DNA from: Burkholderiales bacterium
Lineage (GTDB): Bacteria; Pseudomonadota; Gammaproteobacteria; Burkholderiales; SG8-41
Length of the DNA stretch: 24,916 nucleotides
NCBI GenBank assembly: GCA_019746155.1
Contig: JAIESJ010000261.1
Span: 1-24,916 of the forward strand
Reading direction: 5' to 3'
How positions within the stretch are numbered: the first letter of the stretch is position 1; every line of letters begins with the position of its first letter. Of the stretch, positions 6,939 through 15,241 are shown in pieces. Under the pieces are notes generated by a model. The model searched no databases. It was given only the letters and a program-made list of their open reading frames with translations, and was not told the DNA's origin. Made by a program: the position numbers and the translations under genes.

Positions 6939-8492
6939 TCATAAGTCCTGCCCGGAGTAAGACAGGTTGAACGATTTGTTGATCAGCGGAAAATCCGGCA
7001 CGATGTTGCCGAGCACCGCGTGTTCCACGAGCGGCCAGTTCTGCCATGACGGATCGTGCGGATGCAGCCGCCGGATGCGGCCGCCGGGCCCGGCCTCGAG
7101 TGCAACGAACACTTCGCCGCGCCAGCCTTCGACCCAGCCGATGCCGAATGCGCCTGCGGCGGCAGGAGGAACCGGTAGCGACAGTTCGCCTAACGGCATA
7201 CGGTCGAGGATCAGGCGCGTGAGGCGCAGCGACTCGAACACCTCCTCGAAGCGCACCGTGACGCGCGCGGCTACGTCACCGTTGCGATGCGTGGCCATGC
7301 GCACTTCGAGCTCGCCATAGGGGGCGCACGGATACTCTGCGCGCAGGTCCCAGGCCTGGCCGCTGGCGCGGCCGGCGAGCCCGATCAGGCCGAGCTTCGC
7401 CGCAAGCTCAGGCGCAACCCGGCCGCAGGCGATAAACCGGTCCTGCAGTCCGGGATGCTCGTCGTAAATGCCCTTCAGCAGAGCAACCGACTGTTCGAGC
7501 GCATCGCACTCGCTGCGCATGCGCCCGATATCGTCCGCGCTGATATCGCATGCCGCTCCGCCAGGCATCACCACATCCATCAGATAACGGTGCCCGAACA
7601 GCGCGTGATTCAGGCGCAGCATATCCTCCTTGAGACAGGAGAACTGCGCCAACCCGAAAGCAAGCCCGGCATCGTTGCCGAGAAATCCGAGATCGCCGAG
7701 ATGGTTGGCGATGCGCTCGCGCTCGAGCAGCAGCGCCCGCAGCCAGAGCGCCCGCGGTGGCGGCGTTGCGCCGGTCGCGCTTTCGGCCGCCATGGCGTAG
7801 GCCCAGGCGTAGGCAACCGTCGAATCGCCGGAAATGCGTCCGGCCAGCCGCGCGCCCTGCAGCAGATCCATCTGTTCAAAGCGCTTTTCGATGCCCTTGT
7901 GCTTGTAGCCCAGCCGCTCTTCGAGCCGCAGCACACGTTCGCCCACGACGCTGAAGCGGAAGTGGCCGGGTTCGATGGTGCCGGCATGCACCGGCCCGAC
8001 TGCGATTTCGTGCACGCCGTCGCCGCCCACCTGCACAAACGGATAGTCGTCGGCTTCGCCTGAGCGGCCGGAAACTGGTGACTGGTGACCGGAAAAATCC
8101 TTTCTAAGCGGGAACGCGTCTTCGGGCCACGCGGCGTGGCGCAACCATGGACGGGCGTCTGTGGCCCCTTCCGCCACCAGGCCGAAAAGGTCGCAGGCGG
8201 CGCGTTGCATGCGGCCGGCCGCGGGGAAAATATCGCTCACGTCCGGGTAACGCCCGTCCGCGACCGGCAGCGTGATGACCATCAGTCCCGGACGGACGAG
8301 CAGCGCCGCGTGAACCGCCGGGCCTTTGCCGATATCGGAATCGTCGCAGCCCCACAGTGCAACGAGACGGCCGCCGTCGAATGCGGCGCGGCGGCACGTC
8401 TCGCGCCATTGCGCTGCGTCAACCGTCGCGTGCAGCGCCGGCACCGCGCCGGGAATTCCGAAGAAATCGAGGTTGTAACCTTCGATTTTCAT
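6939..8492 (-). CDS. hyfG: HyfG-like large subunit (NuoC-NuoD fusion type) lacking Ni-Fe ligands
   Basis: 517 residues. Residues 1-140 correspond to the 30-kDa NuoC-like part and the rest to the 49-kDa/hydrogenase large subunit, with HEIAVGPVHAGTIEPGHF (161-178) and YKHKGIEK (196-203). In true [NiFe] hydrogenases of this group the next motif contains CGxC; here it reads RISGDS (219-224), with Ser at both cysteine positions. The C-terminal DPCxxC is replaced by DPSWQNW (480-486), and the tail ends NKSFNLSYSGQDL. No Ni-Fe site can form. The linker around residues 133-145 is coded partly by a tandem ACTGGTG heptamer. The gene starts 3 bp after the hyfF stop. Confidence 0.92.
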   Translation of the reverse strand: MKIEGYNLDFFGIPGAVPALHATVDAAQWRETCRRAAFDGGRLVALWGCDDSDIGKGPAVHAALLVRPGLMVITLPVADGRYPDVSDIFPAAGRMQRAACDLFGLVAEGATDARPWLRHAAWPEDAFPLRKDFSGHQSPVSGRSGEADDYPFVQVGGDGVHEIAVGPVHAGTIEPGHFRFSVVGERVLRLEERLGYKHKGIEKRFEQMDLLQGARLAGRISGDSTVAYAWAYAMAAESATGATPPPRALWLRALLLERERIANHLGDLGFLGNDAGLAFGLAQFSCLKEDMLRLNHALFGHRYLMDVVMPGGAACDISADDIGRMRSECDALEQSVALLKGIYDEHPGLQDRFIACGRVAPELAAKLGLIGLAGRASGQAWDLRAEYPCAPYGELEVRMATHRNGDVAARVTVRFEEVFESLRLTRLILDRMPLGELSLPVPPAAAGAFGIGWVEGWRGEVFVALEAGPGGRIRRLHPHDPSWQNWPLVEHAVLGNIVPDFPLINKSFNLSYSGQDL

Positions 8493-8495
8493 GAC

Positions 8496-9947
8496 TTATC
8501 CGATGAGCTGCGCCGCCTGGCGATACCATGCGGCAAGATACGGGGGAATATAGAGCCCGAGCAGCAGCACGAGCGCCAGGTGCACGAACACCGGAATCAA
8601 CGCCGGCGGATGCGGCAGGCGTTGTGCCGTGGTTTCGCCGAACACCATGGACTGCACGCGGGTGAAAATCGCCGCAAAAGCAACGCCCAGCGCGAGCAGC
8701 AGGATCGGCGTCGCCCACGGCTGATCACGCATGGCCGTGGTCAGGATCAGGAATTCGCTGGCAAACACGCCGAACGGCGGCATGCCGAGAATCGCCATAC
8801 CACCCAGCATCAGGCCCCAACCGATGGTGGGGTTGGTGTCCGCCAGACCGCGGATCTGGTCCATCATCTGCGTGCCGGTCTTCTGCGCCGCGTGGCCGAC
8901 GGTAAAGAAAATCGCCGACTTGGTGAGACTGTGCACCGTCATGTGCAGCAGCCCGGCGAAAGTGGCGACCGGCCCACCCATGCCGAAAGCGAAAGTCATC
9001 AGCCCCATGTGCTCGATCGACGAATAGGCGAACATGCGCTTCACGTCCTTTTGCCGTGACAAAAAGAATGCCGCCACCACCACCGACAGGAGGCCGAATC
9101 CCATCATCAGATCACTGGCGAAGCGCGTCCCGAGCGCGCCGTCGACCAGCACCTTGCTGCGCACCACGGCGTAGAGCGCGACGTTGAGCAGCAGCCCCGA
9201 CAGCACTGCCGACATCGGCGTCGGGCCCTCGGCATGCGCATCCGGCAGCCAGTTGTGCAGCGGCACCAGCCCGACCTTGGTGCCGTAGCCGACCAGCAGG
9301 AATACGAATGCGAGCGACAGCACCGTGGGCTCGAGTTCGCCTTTGACCGCATTGAGGTGCGTCCACAAGAGCGCGGTGCCGCCGGCGCCCAGCACCTTCT
9401 CCGCGGCGAAATACAGCAGGATGGTGCCGAACAGCGCCTGCGCGATGCCGACACCGCACAGAATGAAATATTTCCAGGCCGCTTCCACGCTTGCCGGCGT
9501 GCGGTAGAGGCTCACCAGCAGCACCGTGGTGAGCGTAGCGGCTTCCATCGCCACCCACAGGATGCCCATGTTGTTAGTCAGCAGCGCCAGCAACATCGTG
9601 AAAATAAACATCTGATACATGCTGTGGTAGAGCCGCAGCATCCTGGCGCTGAGTTTGCCGTGATGGTGCTCGTTCATCATGTAGGGCCGGCTGAATAATG
9701 CGGTGGTGAAGGAGACGAACGCCGTCAGCGCGACCAGGAACACATTGAACGAATCGACGAAGAACATTTCGTTGTAGGCAAGGAGCGCGCCCTCGCCGAC
9801 GACGCGCAGCGTGAGCAGCGCCCCCGCGATAAACGTGAGCAGGCTGAACAGCACGTTCAGCATGGCCGCGCCCGGGCGGCCTCCGCGGAACGCCAGCACC
9901 AGGCCGCCGAACAGCGGAATGCCGAGCACGAATGCGATCTCGTTCAT
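8496..9947 (-). CDS. hyfF: HyfF-like proton-antiporter membrane subunit
   Basis: A NuoL/M/N-like (Mrp-antiporter-type) polytopic membrane protein, 483 residues from the ATG at 9945-9947. The antiporter core is recognisable from KVGLVPLHNWLPDAHAEGP, FAYSSIEHMG and LHMTVHSLTKSAIFF, with conserved lysines and histidine in the proton path. A GTG at 9957-9959 overlaps the hyfE stop and would add four residues. I prefer the ATG because GGAGG lies about 11 nt upstream of it and too close to the GTG. It probably pumps or conducts H+ or Na+ as part of the complex. Confidence 0.9.
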   Translation of the reverse strand: MNEIAFVLGIPLFGGLVLAFRGGRPGAAMLNVLFSLLTFIAGALLTLRVVGEGALLAYNEMFFVDSFNVFLVALTAFVSFTTALFSRPYMMNEHHHGKLSARMLRLYHSMYQMFIFTMLLALLTNNMGILWVAMEAATLTTVLLVSLYRTPASVEAAWKYFILCGVGIAQALFGTILLYFAAEKVLGAGGTALLWTHLNAVKGELEPTVLSLAFVFLLVGYGTKVGLVPLHNWLPDAHAEGPTPMSAVLSGLLLNVALYAVVRSKVLVDGALGTRFASDLMMGFGLLSVVVAAFFLSRQKDVKRMFAYSSIEHMGLMTFAFGMGGPVATFAGLLHMTVHSLTKSAIFFTVGHAAQKTGTQMMDQIRGLADTNPTIGWGLMLGGMAILGMPPFGVFASEFLILTTAMRDQPWATPILLLALGVAFAAIFTRVQSMVFGETTAQRLPHPPALIPVFVHLALVLLLGLYIPPYLAAWYRQAAQLIG

Positions 9948-9955
9948 CGCGGCTG

Positions 9956-10612
9956 TCACTCCTCCCTGAGCTTTTCCATGTGTTTGAGATCCAGGCTGTC
10001 AAACGCCTCGCGCACCTGGAAGAAGAAAATGCCCAGAATCAGCATGCCGACCAGCACATCGAGCGCGATGCCGAGTTCCACCACCATCGGCATGCCGTAA
10101 GTGGTGCTGGTCGCCGCGAAGAACAGACCGTTTTCCATCGCCAGGAAGCCGATCACCTGCGGCACGGCCTTGCGCCGTGTGATCATCATCAGGAACGACA
10201 GCAGCACCATCGCGATCGCGATGCCGAGCGTGCCGCGGGTGATGGTGCCGGCGAGCTGGGTGACCGGCAGCGCCAGATTGAAGGAAATGACCACCAGCGC
10301 GATGCCGACCAGCATGGTCGTCGGGATATTGATGAGCGTTTCGACGTCCCACTTGATGTTGAGCCGGATGATGAGCCGGTGCAGGATCCACGGCAGGATG
10401 ATGGCCTTGAGTGCGAGCGTGAGCAGCGCGGAATAGTAAAGGTGTGTCTGTCCCGTCGACCACGCGACGATGACGCTGTTGGCCGCCAGCACCGCGCCCT
10501 GCCAGGCAAAAAGATAGATCAGGGACAGGATGCGCCGCTGCGACAGCATGGCGAACGCGATCAGCAGCAGCAGCGCCGCCATCAGGTTGATCAATTGTGC
10601 GCTAAACGGCAT
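9956..10612 (-). CDS. hyfE: HyfE-like membrane subunit (NuoK-related)
   Basis: 218 residues (E. coli HyfE 216), almost wholly hydrophobic with about seven transmembrane segments, including LINLMAALLLLIAFAMLSQR near the N-terminus and VELGIALDVLVGMLILGIFF near the C-terminus. The latter resembles NuoK, with acidic residues in the membrane. The start codon lies one base after the hyfC stop (TAA-A-ATG), consistent with translational coupling. Confidence 0.9.
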   Translation of the reverse strand: MPFSAQLINLMAALLLLIAFAMLSQRRILSLIYLFAWQGAVLAANSVIVAWSTGQTHLYYSALLTLALKAIILPWILHRLIIRLNIKWDVETLINIPTTMLVGIALVVISFNLALPVTQLAGTITRGTLGIAIAMVLLSFLMMITRRKAVPQVIGFLAMENGLFFAATSTTYGMPMVVELGIALDVLVGMLILGIFFFQVREAFDSLDLKHMEKLREE

Positions 10613-10613
10613 T

Positions 10614-11567
10614 TTAAGCCCCCAGCAACTGCCGCGTCAGCATGCCCAGCACCGCGAACAGGAACGCCATGCCGAGGAATTCCGGCGCGCGGAAAATGCG
10701 CATCTTCGCCGAGACCGTCTCCAGCACCGCAAGCCCGGCACCGGCGAGCGCGAGTTTGGCGACCAATATGCCGGCGGCGATCGGGAACATGGGCCACTTT
10801 CCCGCCTCGACCATGCCCCACGGCATGAACAGCGCGATGCCGATCGCGCAGTAAAGCATGAGCTTGATCGCCGTCGCCCATTCGATCAGCGCCAGGTGGC
10901 GCGCCGAGTATTCGAGAATCATCGCCTCGTGGATCATGGTGAGCTCGAGGTGCGTCGACGGATTGTCGATCGGAATGCGCGCGTTCTCGGCGAGCAGCAC
11001 CATGACAAATGCAACCGCCGCGAACGCGAGGCTCGGATAAATCGCGAATTCGCGATGCGCCAGCGCATCGACTATGGTGGTCAGCGAGCTCGACTGCGCG
11101 ATCAGCAGCGGCGTGAAGAACACCATCAGCAGCGCCGGTTCCGACAGGCTCGCAATCAGCATTTCCCGGCGCGCGCCCAGGCTGCCGAACGCGGTGCCGA
11201 TATCCATGGCGGCGAGCGACGAGAAAACGCGCGCCAGAGCGAACAGGCCCACCAGCGCGATGACATCGGCAGCCGGCGAAAACGCAAGACTGGTCTCGAC
11301 CACCGGCACGATGCTCGCCGCCAGCACCATGCACCCGAACTGGATATAAGGCGCAGAGCGGAAGATCGCCGAGGCATTGCGGGCGAGCAGCGCGTCCTTG
11401 TGAAAAAGCTTGTGCAAAACCCGGTACGGCTGCAGCACGCCCGGCCCGCTCCTGTTCTGCAGCCAGGCGCGGCACTGACTGACCCAACCCAGCATCAGGG
11501 GTGCAAACGTCACCACCAGCAGGGTCTGGGCCAGTTGCGACAGGAAAGCTTCGATAAATTCGGGCAT
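10614..11567 (-). CDS. hyfC: HyfC-like membrane subunit (NuoH-related)
   Basis: 317 residues (E. coli HyfC about 315). A polytopic membrane protein that anchors the peripheral arm, homologous to NuoH/HycD. It shows RSGPGVLQPYRVLHKLFHKD near residues 43-62 and THLELTMIHEAMILEYSARH with conserved glutamates, as in the quinone/proton-entry region of NuoH. The ATG at 11565-11567 is chosen over an upstream frame start at 11711 because it lies 2 bp after the hyfB stop and begins the family's N-terminus (MPEFIEAFL). Confidence 0.92.
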   Translation of the reverse strand: MPEFIEAFLSQLAQTLLVVTFAPLMLGWVSQCRAWLQNRSGPGVLQPYRVLHKLFHKDALLARNASAIFRSAPYIQFGCMVLAASIVPVVETSLAFSPAADVIALVGLFALARVFSSLAAMDIGTAFGSLGARREMLIASLSEPALLMVFFTPLLIAQSSSLTTIVDALAHREFAIYPSLAFAAVAFVMVLLAENARIPIDNPSTHLELTMIHEAMILEYSARHLALIEWATAIKLMLYCAIGIALFMPWGMVEAGKWPMFPIAAGILVAKLALAGAGLAVLETVSAKMRIFRAPEFLGMAFLFAVLGMLTRQLLGA

Positions 11568-11569
11568 GG

Positions 11570-13579
11570 TCAGCGCACAAACATCAGTAAGGCAAGCAGC
11601 GTCACGAAGCTGTAGAGCAGATAAAGATAAATGCGGCCATGCTGCAGGATGCCGATCCACGCCGCCAGACGCTCGTTGAGGCGCGCGACCGGCAGGTACA
11701 GCCAATACCACAGGCGGTCCTCGCTGGTGGCGGAATAGAACGGCTGCGCGTCGAACGGACTGGGCAGGTGGCGCCGGATGCGGAAAAACGGCTCGAAGAT
11801 CTGCTTGATCGGCTGCCCGAAACCTTCGGCGGTATCCTGCATGCGCGCATTCTGCGCCGGGAATCCGCAGTCCCAGGCATCACCGCGCCGCACCCGGCCG
11901 TGATACAGCCGCCGCACCAGCGCGAACGTGAGCAGCACGGTGCCCGTGATGCCCAGCAGGAACAGGAGCGGACCGTAGCTCGCGCGTTCCGGCGACACCG
12001 GCGCGATCAGCAGCCAGCCAGTGCGGGCCGCGCTGGTACCGATGGCAAAATTGACCAGCGGCAACGTCACGTGATCAAGCAGCAGGATAACGCCGACCGG
12101 CAGCACGCCCAGCAGCACGCAGGCCGCCGACAGCCATACCAGACCGGCACGCGCCCACGGCCCCTCATCGCGCGCCTCGGCCAGCCGCGCTTCGCGGTAC
12201 TGCCCGAGAAAGATTACGCCGTAGAACTTGACCATCACGTAACCCGACAGTGCCGCGGCAAGCACCAGCGCGGCGGCGGCGACCGGCACCAGCATGTTCA
12301 GATAAGGGTTGGCGAGCCCCGGTGAAAATAAAAAAGCCTGCAGCAGCAGCCATTCCGACACGAAACCGTTGAGCGGGGGCAGCCCCGCGATCGCCAGCGA
12401 GCCGATGAGCGCGGTCACGGCGACCCATGGCATGTTGCGGATCAGACCGCCGAGCTTGCCGAGGCTTCTCTCGTGCGTCGCGTGCAGCACCGATCCCGTG
12501 GCGAGAAAAAGCAGGCTCTTGAAGCAGGCGTGGTTGAGGCTGTGATAGAGCGTCGCCACCAGCGACAGCGCCGCGAGATGCGGGTTGCCGTAAGCGTGGA
12601 AAATAATGGTGAGCCCGATGCCCGCCAGGATGACGCCGATGTTCTCGATTGAAGAGTAGGCGAGCAGGCGCTTCATGTCGGTCTGGACAGCGGCGAACAT
12701 CACCCCGAATACGGCGGTCAGCAGCCCCAGCGCCAGCGCCAGCGCACCCCACCACCAGAGCTGCGTCTGCAGCAAATCGAATGTCACGCGCAGCATGCCG
12801 TAGATCGCGGTCTTGAGCATGACGCCGCTCATCAGCGCCGAAATCGGCGATGGTGCCGCGGGATGTGCTTCGGGCAGCCATACATGCAGCGGCAAAATTC
12901 CCGCTTTGGCACCGAAGCCGAACAATGCAAGCATGAAGGCGGCGCTCGACCAGAACGCCGAAAGCTCACTCTCGCGCATCGCGGCGAAGGTGTAGTCGCC
13001 CCGCCCGCCCTGCAGCACGCCGAAGCACAGCAGGATGGCGATCGCGCCGATATGCGCGATCAACAGATAGAGGAAACCGGCGCTGCGGATTTCGGGAATC
13101 TTGTGGCTGCTGGTGACAAGGAAATAGGAAGTTATCGCCATGGTTTCCCAGGCCACCATGAAGAGATAGGCGTCGTCCGCCAGCAATACCGTGACCATGG
13201 CCGCCAGGAACAGGTGATACTGCAGACACAGCAGGCCCGGCGCCGTGCCCTGGCCGCGCCGGAAATAACCGGTGGAAAACAGCGATATCCCGACCACCGC
13301 CACACCCAGCAGCCCGATGAAGAATGCCGACAAGGCGTCCAGCCGGATATGAAACGGCAGATCCGGAAGCCCCAAGGGCAACACCCGGGTTGCAGGTGCG
13401 GCCGGAATCCCGAGGAGGGCGGCGGCCATCAGCACCAGACCGCCCATCGCCCCCAGCGGAAACAGCACGCGACTGATGAAGCGCAGGCTGAGCGGACGCA
13501 CGAGTCCGGCCAGCCCGATGCCGATCCAGTACAGCACCACGCCCACGACGATATCAATCGGTGCTGTAGTCAGGATCAT
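11570..13579 (-). CDS. hyfB: HyfB-like proton-antiporter membrane subunit
   Basis: 669 residues (E. coli HyfB about 672). A NuoL-like polytopic membrane protein and first structural gene of the operon. The antiporter core shows LPLHVWLPEAHPAAPSPISA, LLAYSSIENIG and LYHSLNHACFKSLLFLATG. The C-terminal part (WDCGFPAQNARMQDTAEGF onward) is the soluble loop and last helix typical of HyfB/HycC. Only two antiporter-like subunits (HyfB, HyfF) are present; there is no HyfD. No good ribosome-binding site precedes the ATG. The ribbon-helix-helix gene ends 67 bp upstream on the same strand. Confidence 0.92.
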   Translation of the reverse strand: MILTTAPIDIVVGVVLYWIGIGLAGLVRPLSLRFISRVLFPLGAMGGLVLMAAALLGIPAAPATRVLPLGLPDLPFHIRLDALSAFFIGLLGVAVVGISLFSTGYFRRGQGTAPGLLCLQYHLFLAAMVTVLLADDAYLFMVAWETMAITSYFLVTSSHKIPEIRSAGFLYLLIAHIGAIAILLCFGVLQGGRGDYTFAAMRESELSAFWSSAAFMLALFGFGAKAGILPLHVWLPEAHPAAPSPISALMSGVMLKTAIYGMLRVTFDLLQTQLWWWGALALALGLLTAVFGVMFAAVQTDMKRLLAYSSIENIGVILAGIGLTIIFHAYGNPHLAALSLVATLYHSLNHACFKSLLFLATGSVLHATHERSLGKLGGLIRNMPWVAVTALIGSLAIAGLPPLNGFVSEWLLLQAFLFSPGLANPYLNMLVPVAAAALVLAAALSGYVMVKFYGVIFLGQYREARLAEARDEGPWARAGLVWLSAACVLLGVLPVGVILLLDHVTLPLVNFAIGTSAARTGWLLIAPVSPERASYGPLLFLLGITGTVLLTFALVRRLYHGRVRRGDAWDCGFPAQNARMQDTAEGFGQPIKQIFEPFFRIRRHLPSPFDAQPFYSATSEDRLWYWLYLPVARLNERLAAWIGILQHGRIYLYLLYSFVTLLALLMFVR

Positions 13580-13646
13580 TTATTGTTTGAATGGAAGGAA
13601 CCACCAATACGCGCACGTCCTGCACGCATGACAGCAAGAATAACGG

Positions 13647-13847
13647 CTATGAAACTCCATCCGTTTTGGCTTTTCCGCTGAGCCAATCGGGAAGATCACG
13701 CCCGCCGGCGTGTTCAAGGATGTACTGGCGTATCAACCTGCGCACAACCTGCGAGGGTGTCAGATCCTGCTCCGCGCAGATTGCCTCGAAAATTTCCTTC
13801 TTTGCGGGGTCAATCAGCACGGTCAAACGAGCTATTCGCTTTTCCAT
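13647..13847 (-). CDS. Small ribbon-helix-helix (CopG/Arc-like) DNA-binding protein
   Basis: 66 residues from the ATG at 13845-13847. The frame is open upstream, with another ATG giving ten more residues, but MEKRIARLTVLID is a normal start for this fold. The strand ARLTVLID (6-13) is followed by helices KKEIFEAICAEQ (16-27) and TPSQVVRRLIRQYILEH (30-46), the ribbon-helix-helix pattern with the SPSxVVRxLI-like second helix. The tail DLPDWLSGK is not typical. Inverted repeats just upstream are probable binding sites. It lies on the same strand as hyfB, so it could regulate that operon or only itself. It is not paired with an obvious toxin. Confidence 0.75.
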   Translation of the reverse strand: MEKRIARLTVLIDPAKKEIFEAICAEQDLTPSQVVRRLIRQYILEHAGGRDLPDWLSGKAKTDGVS

Positions 13848-13857
13848 CAGCGAGATG

Positions 13858-13893
13858 GATGATAATAGATTTATCATCAAATAATATTTTGAT
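13858..13893. promoter_or_regulatory. Paired inverted repeats upstream of the ribbon-helix-helix gene
   Basis: Two adjacent dyads sit in a very AT-rich stretch: GATGATAA..TTATCATC (13858-13865 and 13871-13878, 5-nt spacer) and ATCAAA..TTTGAT (13876-13881 and 13888-13893). They lie 11-46 bp before the chosen start, where a ribbon-helix-helix autoregulator would be expected to bind. Confidence 0.5.
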
Positions 13894-13995
13894 CTAATAT
13901 ACCGCACAGAAGATTTTCACACAAGTCCGGCAGCCGCGAGGCGGTCGTTTTCTCGGCACACTCAAGCCCACCATTTTTGAAACGTCAGTCGCGGC

Positions 13996-14030
13996 AAAAG
14001 AAAAGAAAAAGGGCGGCACGAGCCGCCCCT
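13996..14030 (-). terminator. Intrinsic terminator of the DsrE gene pair
   Basis: Read on the minus strand, a 7-bp GC-only stem (GGGCGGC/GCCGCCC, 4-nt loop) is followed by the T-rich run TTTTTCTTTTCTTTT. It lies 24 bp past the stop of the DsrE lipoprotein gene. Confidence 0.85.
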
Positions 14031-14053
14031 TCCCTACCACAGGAAAGCCTTAT

Positions 14054-14518
14054 TTATGGACGCAGGTAAGCGTAGCCTTCGCGCTGCTGCAGGCGGGTGA
14101 TCTCGGCCACGCCGGAAGGCACGAACGTCGCCTCGGGAATGAACTTGCTCTTGTCGATCTTGCGGTTGCGCAGCGTGATCTGGCACACATCGAACTGCAC
14201 GCCCTGCGCCTTCAATTCCTCCACCTGCACGTTATAGGGATTGCCGTTCTTGTCCTTGGCGCCATCGAACAGGAAATCGACCCCGCGCGCATGGGTCACC
14301 ACCACGATCCTGGCCTTGGGGTTGACTTCCAGGTGGTTGCTGATATTACGCAGCGCATTGGCGGCCTGCTCTTCGGTATCGTTGATATGATAGACGACCT
14401 TGTCCGGAGCGACATTCGCTTTCACGTCCGCCCCGCCTCCCGTCGCCGCACACCCCGAAAACCCGACCGCTCCCGCGACTACCAACCCTAACAACCCCTT
14501 CCGAAGACTTGCCATCAT
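14054..14518 (-). CDS. DsrE-family lipoprotein
   Basis: 154 residues. The start is the first of two adjacent ATGs with an excellent AAGGAGGG upstream. A lipoprotein signal peptide ends in the lipobox FSGC with C23, so the protein should be exported and lipid-anchored. Residues 38-154 form a DsrE/DsrF-like domain, the family of sulfur-relay proteins in which one cysteine can carry persulfide. The candidate is C112 in FDVCQITL. By hand alignment about 60 of 115 positions are identical with the C-terminal domain of the anti-sigma factor at 15796-16506, including FVPSGVAEITRLQ..EGYAY. It is second in a two-gene unit after the DsrE gene at 15040. The precise function is unknown. Confidence 0.85.
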   Translation of the reverse strand: MMASLRKGLLGLVVAGAVGFSGCAATGGGADVKANVAPDKVVYHINDTEEQAANALRNISNHLEVNPKARIVVVTHARGVDFLFDGAKDKNGNPYNVQVEELKAQGVQFDVCQITLRNRKIDKSKFIPEATFVPSGVAEITRLQQREGYAYLRP

Positions 14519-14608
14519 GTTCCCTCCTTCAGGTTTATGATATGCAACACCGAACAGGCCCATTCCAGCGCAATGAACCGCCAGCCTACGCGTACCGTAC
14601 GGCGCATC

Positions 14609-15040
14609 TCAGGGCCGGATGATTGCCCAGCCTTCTCTTTGCTTGTTGATGATCTCGACCACCCCCGCCGGCACATAACCTATTCTGGAAAGCATGTCGT
14701 CCTTTGAAAGCTTCCTGCCGCGCATCGTGTTTTCACAGGCGTAAACGTGCGCGCCCGATTGCAGCGTTTCATCGATACGGTTGCCGACTTCGGAATCCAT
14801 CTTGAGCATGCCGATCCCGTGACCGAAGGCCACGACTTCGACCTGAACATTGTCCTTGCCATAGGCCTGCTGAATATTTTTCACCACGTTGAGTGCCTGA
14901 TTCCAGGTCTTGGGATCGCCGTCGCTGACCTGAATGACCACTCTTTCCTTTGCTTTTTCGGCCGCGCCCGCCATCTGGGCAAGCCCCATTACCGCAAGCA
15001 TCCCGATCAGGACCAAACGCATTACGCTGCTTTGCAACAT
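14609..15040 (-). CDS. Exported DsrE-family protein
   Basis: 143 residues from the ATG at 15038-15040, preceded by AGAGGAG. A cleavable signal peptide with a hydrophobic core (8-24) ends near AGA-AEKA (26/27), so the mature protein is periplasmic. The DsrE domain shows VVIQVSDGDPKTWNQAL, an alternating strand-helix pattern, and C102 in YACENTM, the position of the conserved cysteine in many DsrE-like proteins. The end YVPAGVVEIINKQREGWAII parallels the other two DsrE modules of this locus but is clearly more distant. It is transcribed divergently from the ECF sigma gene and is followed by the DsrE lipoprotein gene. Confidence 0.87.
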   Translation of the reverse strand: MLQSSVMRLVLIGMLAVMGLAQMAGAAEKAKERVVIQVSDGDPKTWNQALNVVKNIQQAYGKDNVQVEVVAFGHGIGMLKMDSEVGNRIDETLQSGAHVYACENTMRGRKLSKDDMLSRIGYVPAGVVEIINKQREGWAIIRP

Positions 15041-15241
15041 GATTTCTCCTCTCTTCAGACGGCATTTTATATGCTGGACCCCGGCAACCATCGCGGCTCG
15101 CCGGCCACTAGACCCACCTCGCGACACTCATGCCGCTTAATGGATAATACCGGCAAGACCGGTGAAATATTCCCGGACCCGGACAAAATTTCCCGGGCGG
15201 GAATAAACACAAGCCGGAACCAGTCATTATAAAGGACAGGC
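15041..15241. promoter_or_regulatory. Divergent control region between DsrE genes and ECF sigma gene
   Basis: 201 bp. TTCCCGG occurs twice with a 20-bp period (15170-15176 and 15190-15196). The block is bounded by the inverted repeat TATTCCCG (15168-15175) and CGGGAATA (15198-15205). ACCGG..CCGGT forms a further small dyad just upstream (about 15149-15163). On the minus strand TATAAA (about 15071-15066) could be a -10 box for the DsrE gene. I could not find a convincing ECF-type GGAAC-N16-GTC pair; GGAACC is present at 15216-15221 without its partner. Confidence 0.4.

Noticed and set aside
6377..13579. Functional [NiFe] hydrogenase-4 or formate hydrogenlyase
   Set aside because: All four Ni-Fe cysteines of the large subunit are absent, as are ferredoxin, formate dehydrogenase and maturation genes.
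15216..15240. Canonical ECF promoter GGAACC before the sigma gene
   Set aside because: No GTC-type -10 at 15-17 bp; the next bases are the ribosome-binding site and start codon.
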